From assembly GCA_030844895.1 (NCBI GenBank), contig CM061224.1:72300567-72364566 (forward strand): DNA of 64,000 nucleotides, read 5' to 3'. Below the pieces are notes generated by a model. It saw only the letters and a list, made by a program, of their open reading frames with translations. It was not told where the DNA came from and ran no database searches. The translations under genes and the position numbers were made by a program. Positions 34,955-46,900 of the stretch are shown in pieces. Source of the stretch: Ambrosia x helenae. Taxonomy: Eukaryota; Streptophyta; Magnoliopsida; Asterales; Asteraceae. Position 1 is the stretch's first letter. Each line of letters opens with the position of its first letter.

Positions 34955-37900
34955 TAGAACCCAGTAAGGATTTGGAAAACACAAGAACAACCGAGCCCCA
35001 AAAGAGGAACAATCGAGCACCAAAACAGATAAACAAACTAAGAAAAAAAAATACAACATCGAAGTAATATCAAAATCGACCCAAGCTTCCCAAGAAGGAG
35101 CCCTGACACTAGCTCTATTACTAATCCAAATGTAGGAGTCTTCCTTGATCAAATCGACACATTTTTGAATCGGCAAAACTTTATCTTTATAAACCTTCAA
35201 ATTCCTCGCGTACCAAGTTCTCCAAGTCGAAGCCATAGCCACCATAATCATCGTTTTCTTCTACTTGCAACTCCTCAGTTAGTCCAACAAAACTTTGCCC
35301 AAGTTTGTGAGAGAACCTACGTCGCCAAGCCAAGCCAAGCCACCCTGATCCACCGAAACACATTCCACCAAACACACCTAGAAAACAAGCACGAAAAAAA
35401 ACATGGGCCAGCATCTTGTCCTGGTACCCACAGCGCGGACATAACGTATCATTTAAAATCACCCCGCGCCCCACCAAAGCTGTCTTGGCCGCTACTTTAC
35501 CGTCAATCGACCGCCACATCAGATGATTTGCTTTTGCCGTCACCCAACTGTTCCACCAGAACTGCAAACCGATCCCATTCCCAGTTCTATGTAGCTCTAT
35601 TTGTCTCCTTGATATTCTGACCGAAAACTATTCTCCGTCCCTACTAACCCAACCTTTAATACCACCGAGTGAAGCAAATTCATTAAAGTTCCGCCTACAT
35701 CCATTCATTCAGTGAAGACGGGTCTCTCGACCACTCCCAACCGTACTGAGTAACAACTACCCTGTAAGAAATATTGTCCGATACCGAACCAAACTTCACT
35801 TTGGCCAGACGGAACAGGTCCAGAAATTTTTCCTTAAGCGCCTCATTACCAATCCATTGTTCAATTCAAAATCGTGTATTTCTCCCATCACCAACAGCAA
35901 CCTTAAGATTATCCACAATATTGATCCCTTGTTTGAGCAGCACTGTATCCACCGACACAATGTCTTTCCAAACTCCACTAATGGTCTTCTTAGCAAGAAC
36001 AAGCTTCCTGTTACTCTTCGATTTATGTATCGCAGCCACGACCACCGCCCATAATTGACTCGGATTGTCCTTGTATCTCCACCACCACTTAGTCCTCATG
36101 GTTTTATTAAAATCCCCCAAACTCCCCACGACTGCCTCTGCCCGGTCTCTTGATTTGATGATATTCTCCCATTTAACCCACCGAACCTTGTGTCTCACAT
36201 CCGTTATATCCAACACAAAGTCTTTTCTTATATTATCCAACTTATTAATGATCTCCTTAGGCTCTTTAAACAGTGACAAAAATATGATGGAAGGCTCCCT
36301 TGTACATACTTATGAGCGTAATTCTTCCTGCAAAGGAAAGGCCTTTGGCCCTCCACAAAGACAATCTATATCTGACCTTGTCTACTGGCTTCCATTGGGC
36401 TGACCGCCTCATATTAGCGCATATGGAAACATCTAGATAGGTGAAAGGGAATTTACCGGCTTCGCAACTGAGAATCCTGGACATTTCCTGCAGCTCCGAA
36501 TCCTCCACCCCCACCCCAACTAAAGTGCACTTTGAATGGTTAATCTTCAAACCTGTCACCAAGTAAAGGCATCACAAGAAGCGGCTTAGGTTTCTAACAT
36601 TATCTTCATTCCACTTGCCAATAAATAGCACGTCATCCGTGTAACAAAGATGCGAAATACACAGCTCATTATTTGGAAGTTTAACCCCTTGGAACAGCCC
36701 GACTAATGGACAAAACTAAAACCTCCATGGCTAATAAGAATAGAAAAGGTGAGAGGGGATCACCCTGCCTTAGGCCACGTTTAAGGGAGAATTCCCTAGT
36801 TGGAGACCCATTAACTAGAACCGAGCTATTTCCCGAGTAAAGACACCCTTTGATCCACAAGATCCACCACTCCAAAAAACCCATTTGCTCCAAAGTTGAA
36901 AGAAGAAACTTCTAGTTTAGCGAATCATAATCTTTCTTGAAGTCCACTTTAAAGATCTACATTTTTTCTTTACACTTCTTATTCCATGAAACGAGCTCAC
37001 TAACAATCAATGGGTTATCAAGTATATTTCTCCCTCCCACGAAGGCGGTTTGGGAAGGCAAAATAAGATCATTAAGTAAAGTTTTAGGTGGTTGGACAGA
37101 ACTTTAGTAACCACCTTATATGTTGAGTTCACAAGGGAAATGATTCTATAATCTCCCAACTATTAAGGGTCCGAAAGTTTAGGAAAAAGGGCCACAAAAG
37201 ATGAATTGTTTTCTTTGCTGAAGGACCCTGTCGAATGGAAATCCTGCATCATCTTCATAATCAAGACTTCAAGGGAATCCCAATAATGTTTATAAAACTT
37301 GAGGGTAAATCTGTCTGCCCCATAGATTTTCCCCTGTCACAATCCCGAATCGCCTTTCTCAGTTCCCTAATATAAAAAGGAGAAACCAAATTATTTTCCT
37401 TGACAGGACATAAAGAGGGAAATCCCAGACCCAAGAACGATGGTCTTCTTCTCATCGGTTCAGAAACTGTTTCCTGGACCACCTCCCCACCTCCTCTTTA
37501 ATATCAACTGGGTCCTTAACCCAAGAACCCTTCACCAAAAGCCCATTCAGTCTTTTATTGGTCATGTTAATTTTAATGACTTTATGGATATAGGAAGTAT
37601 TGTCATCCCCCAACTTGATCCAGTTTAAATGTACTTTCTGTTGAAGATCACGAGCCTTGGACACCTCTATACGATTCACTTTAAATCTAAGGGTCGCCCA
37701 CGGTTTTTTCTCGATAAAAGTTAAAGCCATGTCTTCAGCCAAACTTTCCAGATTATCCACATCTTTCAAGGCAGCTTTCAATTCCTCTTCTTCTTTAATA
37801 TTCGTGTCATTCCTCCACTTTTTGATATCCCGTTTAATGGTCCTAAGGATCCTGCTCAACACTAGCTCCCCACTGTCTCTGGTTGCCCCAATTGAAACAT

Positions 37901-40900
37901 TGAGTTCGACAATTTGATCCAATTTCATCTGCCATACCCAAGATTTGAACAATTTAAAAGGAATGTGTACGAAGTCGGCCTTAACACAACTTAAGAGTAG
38001 AGGGTGATGATCCGAAGTGCCTCTCCGAAGAAGTTCATAACTAGCATCCAGCCATCTGGACATAAAGTCTTGACACACAAAAATACGGTCTATTTTACTT
38101 ATTTTTTTGCCGTTTTCGGACAAATAAGTAAACTTCCTCCCCACCATATTATCTCAAGCAGGCCCATAGCGGATATAAAGTCATTAAAATACCCATTAGT
38201 CGTAGCATCAAAGAAAGAGTTGATCATGTCTTCGAAAAATCTGACATTGTTAAAGTCCCCCAAAATGACACACCTAACTGGGAAAGATTCCTTTACCCTA
38301 GTAAATTATCCCACAACTCTCTTCTCCCCACATTATCCCCCGGGACATAAACATTGACAATATTCACTCGCTCTGACTCACACATTAAAGAACCCGACAC
38401 CAAAAGAAAATGTTGTGTTTTGATTATAGTATCTGCCTTGAGAACCCCTGTATCCCAAACAGAAAATAGGCCCCCTGGTCTACCCACCAACTCTACAAAA
38501 TCGAACTTTAGAGGGAAATTGCCCCATAATCTACTAATCACCGACTTCGGCATATACATCTGGTGCGACTCTTCAATAGAAAGAAAAGACACCTTCTTTT
38601 TCCTCTGCTATCCCCTAACCCAAATAGGCTTCTGTGTGCCGGTTATCCCCCTAATGTTTAGAGACATAAAATTCATTTTAAACTAGAAAGCACCAAGTCC
38701 CCTTTAACCAGCTTCCACACATGATTGTCAAAGTCGGTCAGATCGATACCCATACATACTCCATATGTAATTGTGGCCTCCACTTCTTTCTCCACAGCCT
38801 GTCCCTAACTCGATGAAAGAGCGTTACCATTGGCCGGTTTAACATCATTGACGGCCAAAGTCACTTCTTCCTCCTGAGCATCACATGAGAACAAATCAGC
38901 GACACCATTATTAGGTTGATTAATTAAGTCATCCAAAAGAAATGGGTCTGGGTCTTCATTTAAATTGCAAGTTGGACCAGGAGAAATAATAGTTTTGGCT
39001 CTGCTTCTACCCTTATTTCCTTTACTTTTGGGCCTGACAGTAATAAATTCATGGCCTAAATCCCCCTTATTAAACCCCACATGAATTGAATCATCAACAG
39101 GCCTACCATTAAAAGGCCCATCTCGATTAGCTTGTGGAGAAGGACATAACACCTCCTCCTCTAGATTACATTTCCCATGACTTTGAGTATCACTAGACAA
39201 GTGGCACGTCACGTGATCCTGCTTTGAACCCATGCAAGACTTTTCACCCCATGCCTTTTCCCTTTCCACATGCATCGTCTCAGACCTTCCATGTATGATA
39301 CGAATCCTCTTTGGATACCTCCGGCCGATTGCACCTAAGGAACGAAGGTTCCCAATCAACATTTAATTCATGAACCCATACCTTAATGAATTGGTGTTGC
39401 CACTACAAAGTGATTTCTCGGTTGATTCTCACACCCTAGTTAACAATGACTGCCATTTTGTCTACCGAGACATTACCGTCCCAATCTACCACACCTTTCG
39501 CTAATTCGATTGAAAACATGACGATCCCACAAGTTGATTGGAACGCCCATCACTTTGATCAAAGCAAATCTTTCAAACAAAGGGACTGCCCATCCCATGC
39601 ATACAAATGTGAGAACCATCTAGACCATACTTCATATTCTCCCATGTAGGAATCTTCAGCCTTACCCGTGGTAGGGAAGGTAAATAACGTTTTCAAACCA
39701 CCCAAATAACAGACTTCAACCCCATCTAAATTGGATACTTCAAAAAGATCTAATAGGTTCTCTAATACTGCCCTATCCTTAACCTCACCGATCAAGGATT
39801 TAAACTCCCACTGTTTTTTAGCTGAGGATGCAGTTGGCGAAAGATCAATAAGGATCCCTGTTTCATTCCCATTACTACCGCCGTTCAACATGTATTTAAA
39901 AGATCCAGCCCCGAATCAATCCTTTCTGACGAAACACACCTCAACTCCATACCAGCAGAAGTTGTTCCTTTATCTCCCAGGTGGGAGAAAATCGAACTTC
40001 CAGTGGCTTGCACCGGAACACTCGTCTTACTACCATCCCTATGAAAATTAGCAAGATTAATGCTAACTAAAGCCCCATGAATCACCACCCCTTTAAGACT
40101 TTCCTGCCATGACCCAACATCCTTAATACCGGAAAAACGAATGAACTCAAATCTGTTACCCCCTCCGTCTTTCTTATTCAGAACGAAAGCATCCTCCAGC
40201 TTCCCAAAACTCTCGAAAGCTTTTCATAGTTTAGAACCAGAACATCCACTAGGTAAGTTAGAGACATAAAAAGAAACGCAACTCCTTAACCAATCCTCCA
40301 TCTTGACGAACTTGTTTTCCTTTGCCCTATTCTTCTTACTAACGACGTCGTGCCAAAATCCATACTTTCTGGCCTTGATCCTCGCATGCTCCTCTTTGTA
40401 GAATCGACTTTCGGGTCACCCGACAATCACGAGCTTTGATATTCAGAGTGCGGAATCCTCTGAATATCTTTTGATAACGAAACCACAAAGAAATAAACAC
40501 TAATGAGGTATCAACACACACAAAATATGGTCAAAGGTTGTATTAATAATAAAAGACAGAGCTCAGGTGTTTACAATGATTATCTTAGACCTTCAGACCT
40601 TGGGAAGGGTGTTTGGGGAATGTGTGAGGTGACAACTCATGATTAGGGCAATGATTGGATGCTTTTATACCCCTTGTACTCGTGCAGCAACTTTATGGGC
40701 GATTACACATATTATAGGCGATTAGGACTCCCTAATCGCCTGATGTTCATATGAATAGGGCCCTAGTCACATGTCTTTTAGGCGATTACAATCCTAATCG
40801 CCTATAAGGACTTGTAATCGCATGCAGCATCCAAAAATCATCAAAACGCTTACAAACACTCCCAAGCACCCTAAAAACTAACCAAACATCATGTTTACTA

Positions 40901-43900
40901 GCTTAGGGACATCATGTACTAACACTCTTCTTTCAGCTTCTTAAGGTCTTGATATCTGTTGGCATTCGCCTGCTGCTCCCTGTTGAAATTTCTTTGACGG
41001 TTCATCTCCCATAGAGAGAGAGAGAGAGAGTGTGTTTCTGAATGTCTTGTGATTGAGAGAGATGATTGATGCTTTGATGAGAGAGAGAGAGAGAGGGAGG
41101 GAGGGAGGGAGGGAGGGAGAGAGAGAGAGAGAGAAGCGCCAAATGGTGCAGCTTCACGGGCATTTGCAATGCACATGTATGCCTTAAAGGATATTAACTT
41201 TAAGTAATGGCCATTGAAAAGTCCTTTAATGTGTTTCGGTTTTTGATCTCTATGCAGACATCTAAACAACTTTTATCTCTAATTTTGTTTTTGTTAAATG
41301 GTATTTTACTATTATAGATATTTGACAACTGGTCACTACACTACGTTAGATCCCGATATTTATTTGCATCACGATATATTTTAGTGCGTATTATATTTTT
41401 TCATAAACATATATATAATAATAATTACGAGAATTTTTATGATGTGTATCACAGGCCAAAGGCATCAATAGTAAAACACCATCCTCTGTTTTGGAATTCA
41501 GAGAGGCGAATGTCATTTATTAGGCAAACGAGTGATTGGATAGAGTCAGAAGATGGAAAAGTTGTTCTTGCGGCATTAGAAAGAGAACGCCATCAAGTGT
41601 TCTCCGGAGATTGGATGTATTATCAAATCCAAACGGATTTTCTCACTACAATGAATACAAGGAGAGGAAAGCAGTATAGTTACGGGATGCTTCAAGACTT
41701 GCTTCGTTTTATTCGAAATACAATGAGTCACTACCAAACACTTCCACCAAACATTAAGGTTCGATTTTCACAACATTGGAGTTGTTTACATAAAATAGGC
41801 TTAAAAAAATAAAATTTAGTTAAAAAGGGAACCATTATACATCTTCATCTAAAATGTTTAGACCCTACCACATCATCGTTTTACAATATAGTTAGGCATA
41901 TCCAATACACTAATTGTTTATAATTCATTCTAAAAAGATTTGATTACTCAGCTCATATTTGCATCTTCATTCCTAACTACCCCCTTTGGATCTGAACTAG
42001 ATTTAAACAATGCATAATCCATATGAGGCCAAATGCATAGATTATGATAACGAGTTCATTGCTGAGTTAACTCTGCAAATGGCTGGTTACATGCTTGAAG
42101 AGAACGATGGCATCATCTACAGAAACACAATTCCTTGGTACATAGTAGATTTATGAAGCCTTCCCTATTTCCTCTATGTCCCAAAACTAGACACCTTATA
42201 ACTAGACATGGCGTACCGTTTTTTACTCAAAAGTCTTACTACATTTTACAAAAAAAAAAAAAAAACATATTTATGCAATGGAATGAATAATCTAACAAAA
42301 ACGGTATTAATTTGAAATCACATAATCCAACATCACCCAACCCAAAGCCAATACACAGGACTTGATACCGATGTCAACCTGCATTAAAAAAAATATTAGA
42401 AGGGCTTTTATGGAAAATATTTGTGTCACGTATTATTATTTGATTGGGTGTATTATTATTTGATTGGGTTTATTAAAAGAAGAGTGTGTAAAAATTGATT
42501 AAAAAATAATATAAAATTGATTTTGTCCCTCATAACGCCCGTTATGCGCATAAAGTTCTTCCACATGGAGCCCTCATAGCGCCAAGGGGGCAGTGTACGG
42601 GGTGTTATGGGGGCTATAAATCTAGATGGAGCCCCTCATCACGCTCACTACGGGTGCAGTAAGGTATTTCACCCTATTTAACTTACTCTCGAACACTTAA
42701 CACACATGTCACTGTAACCAACACGCTCCCTAGACTCACATGACAACCCATTAGTTCGTCATTATGAATGATTTTTGAGGTTTCGCCACCTGGACGAAAC
42801 TATCGTCTATGTTGCTGGGCATTTTACTATCTCGCGTCTTCGCCGCAACTACTTATCCATCAATGCGAGTGGTCACCTCTCTAATTTAGATGCTCGCCAC
42901 CTTAGAAATTTTGTCATCTCAACGCAGCCATGTCTATAAAAGCTCAGCCTTGTGTCACCTCCATGCAACTATGTCTATCAGGTTCATGTCACCTCAACGC
43001 AACACTCGCTTGCATATTATAATGACCAGGCTCGTGCCTCATCAACATGACACTCACTCTTGTAAGACTCGTCACTTCTCTTGACACGCAATCCTAGATT
43101 GCAAAAATTCCCCTTTGCCCATTCCCTTAATCAAAGATTGATAATTGAGACTGAAACTATGTTGGAAAACAAACGGTAAACACAATACGCACACCAGATC
43201 TTTGGGGGGACACCCACGACACTTTTATTAATTGAATAGAAACTTTGGATACAATTACCCATCATCTAATACCATCTATTTATACTAGTAGAAAACATAA
43301 AGATAATGCTAAACTCCTAACCTTAATCAACAAGGAAACATAAAGATAAACATAATAGATAAACTACTACTAATCAACTGCTTATTGGATAGATAATACT
43401 TTGTAGATAAGGATTAATTCAAGCATTCTCTCCCTTAATCCTTATTTCACCTCCTCCCAAGTCCTTTACTCCTAGCAAGCTTCTCATTTCTTCAAACTTC
43501 ATTCTTGGTAAAGCTTTTGTCAAGATATCTGCTTTCTGTTCTTCACCACTAACATGTTCAACTTGAACTTCACCTCTTTCAATACTTTCTTGGATAAAAT
43601 GATATCTTGGATGAATATGCTTGCTAAGTCCATGAAACACCGGGTCCTTCATAAGGCTATTGCCGATCGATTATCAACTCGTAGCAACACCACTTTTTCA
43701 ATTGAACTAGTAACTTCACTTAACAATCCCCTAAGCCAAATTGCTTGACACGCGGTCACGGTTGCTGCCATAAATTCTGCTTCGCATGACAATAAAGCTA
43801 CCGTCTTTTGCTTTTTAGAACTCCAAAAGATAATCGAATCTCCTAAGTAAAACACCATACCAGTTGTACTCTTGCCATCTATCGGGTCCGTCGAGTAACT

Positions 43901-46900
43901 AGTATCGCTGTATCCCACCAAATCTTTGTTTCCTCCACGACTATATTTCAACCCATAATTCAATGTCCCTTTCACATAGCGAAGTATATGCTTCAAAGCT
44001 TTCATATGACTCTCCCTTGGATCTTGCATAAATCTACTCACTACACCAACCGAATAACTCAAGTCGGGTCTACTGTGAACCAAGTATCTGAGACTCCCAA
44101 TTGGGCTTCTAAAGTGTGTAGCATGAACACGTTTCTCATTCTCGTCCTTCTTTAACACATTTTTCGGTTCCATCGGAAACGGGCTGGGTTACACAACTCG
44201 AGCCCAGCTTGTTTTAGTATCCTCTTCACATATACGGTTTGTTGCAAAGTTACACCATCCGATTCCTGTGAAACCACAATACCTAGATAATACGACAGCA
44301 CGCCTAAGTCTTGCATGTCGAACTCTTCCTTCATTTGGTTCTTGAAGTGGTCGATCTATTCTTTTCTTGATCCGGTTATTATCAAGTCATCAACATACAC
44401 TCCGACTATAACCAAGCCACTTTTCGTCTCCTTCAAATACACAGCTTGCTCTCTCAGACATCGCTTGAAATAAAGTCGCTTTAGTACCCGATTCAGCTTC
44501 TCATTCCACGCTCGGGGTGCTTGTTTTAATCCATACAAGGCCTTCTTTAATCGGTACACCATGTTCTTCTTTCCCGCGATCTCAAAACCTTCCGGTTGTT
44601 TTACACAGAGCATTTTCTTTAATTCGCCATTCAAAAAAGCCGACTTTACGTCTAAATGATAGACATTCCATCCACGCTTCGCAGCTAGAGCCAGAAGTAA
44701 TCTTATTGTTTCGATCCTCGCCACTAGTGCCAAAACTTCACTATAATCGACACCGTACTATTGTACATACCCTTTTTCCACCAATCTCGCCTTATTGTTG
44801 ATCGTTTTACCTTGAGCATCCCGTTTTATTTTATAGACCCAATTAAGACCTATCGCCTTGTGACCTTTTGGTAAATTGGTTAAGGTCCATGTCATATTTT
44901 GTTCTATGGACCTGAGCTCTAATCGCATGGTGTTTTCCCAATTTTCGTCACCTCTGGCTTTTAAATAGTTCATGGGTTCTTCTTCCAATTGAGGATTTTC
45001 ATGTTCCTACAACATGGTAAATTCATCAAAATGTTTATGCAAATGGGTTTGTCGAGTGGACCTGCATGTTATTGGATCTGCCCCTTCATTGTCGGTTTCA
45101 TCATTTTCTTCATAAATATGATTTTGCATGGGATCATTCATCGGCTCTTCTCCACTGTTGCTTTGTTCATCTTGACCAAGTGAGGAGTCAACACTTGCAT
45201 GAGGTTCAAATTGACTAACATTCTGAGTAGGAATTAGAACAGAATCTTGCAATTCTATTTTAAACTCTACCCATTCTGGTCCATCACCTATTTTCATCTT
45301 TTCTGTATGCTTCGACCAATCAAAAGCTCTTTCTTCCTCATACTTCGGCTTGCGGCGTACATGTATTCGGTTGTACTCTGGATCGTATAAACGATCATTC
45401 ATTGATTTCGGCTCTCTTCCTAGATATACAAGCATCTTGCTTCTATCATCGAGTTTCTTTAAATTCACCGGTGCTACTGTCGCATGAGCACAACAACCGA
45501 ACACACGAAGTTCGGACAGATCTGGTTTATAGCCCTTTAATGCTTCATACGGTGTCACATTTTTAACGCCTTCGTTATTGTACGATTTTGAATATACACC
45601 TTATGTCGCACGCATTCGCCCCATAGATTTTGTGGAATGCTCATTGCTTTCAACATACTCCGTGTAGCATTCAATATTGTGCGGTTTCGTCTTTCGACCA
45701 CACCGTTTTGTTGCGGTGTGTACGGAGCCGTGAATTCCTCTTTATTCCAGTCTCGTCACAATAACTTGTGAATAATCTATTCAAGAACTCGCCGCCACGA
45801 TCGCTTCTCAATGCTTTGATCTTCAAGGAGCTTTCCAATTCAACTTCCTATTTGAACTTCTTGAATACACTAAGTGCCTCATCCTTAGTCTTAATTGTGT
45901 AGACCCATGCAAACCTTGAATAGTCATCAATAAGCAACATAAAGTACCGATTACCTGCTAAGGTTGGAGGCGATATCGGCCCACACAAATCTGTATGAAC
46001 CCGTTTGAATGGTTTTCTCGCTCGATAAAGTGCTTGATTTTTGAAAGGTGCATGACTTTGATTTCCGGTTAAACATGAATCGCACACTCTTACCTCATGT
46101 GGTGCCTTTGGCACTCCAATAACCATTCCTTTCTGAGCTATAGGAGCCATCGATTTAAAGTTGAGATGACCAAGTCTCGCATGCCATAACCATGCTTGGT
46201 CATTCATTGAGTTTAAGAGGCATTCGGGTCTTCCTACCTTCAAAGAGATCTTGTAAAGGCGATTTATGCTTCTTGCAACCCGATTCTTCATACAACCATA
46301 AATTTTCTTCAGCCATCCACACTTTGCATCCATATTCTATAAGTTGACCCAAGCTCAAAATGTTGCTGCATAAATCCGGGATATAATACACGTCGTGGAT
46401 GACGCGTTGTTCACCGTTTTTGCATTCGAACACAATTGAACCTTTCCCTTAAATTCTTACCTTTGAACCATCTCCAAACTTTATGAGACCCGTAACCGAT
46501 CTATCTAGCTCAGCAAAGTGTGCTTCGAAATCGGTCATGTGGTTCGAGGCGCCGTTATGAAGGTACCACAACGAATCATTAGTCGAGTCCATGATCTTCC
46601 ACTTGATTCAAATTTGCTTCGGTTTCGGGTTCTTTAGTACACTCCCATGAATATTGCCCGAGGTTGTTGCAGTTAAAACAACGTACTTGTCGTTTGTCTC
46701 AACCCCGGTTATTCTCTCTATCCTTGTTAGTGTCCCATGCTTGGTTGTCTTCACGCCTAGCATGCTCTCCAGTTTGGTTGCCTTTACCTCTACCATGGTA
46801 CGACCCTCGACCACGACCACGTCCTCGACCACGTTGATACGAACTCCGTCCACTAACATTGTTGCTTTGATGATCATGATCGGTATTCTTCTTATGATTC

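Larger units (their letters stand above)
34957..41140 (-). mobile_element. L2: near full-length degenerate LINE, with solo LTR inserted
   Basis: On the minus strand the order is a GA-rich leader (41018-41136), ORF1 with an RNA-recognition motif (41003 to about 38800) and ORF2 with endonuclease, reverse transcriptase and zinc-binding domain (about 38600-35187). Many stops and frame changes make it inactive. A 528-bp solo LTR lies in ORF1. It fills over half of intron 3 and is antisense to the host gene. Confidence 0.8.

Noticed and set aside
41384..41812. A single 142-codon gene at this position
   Set aside because: The part before 41455 is intron and the part after 41758 is better explained as intron. 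Conserved IRE1 sequence spans only 41455-41758 and resumes at 48246.
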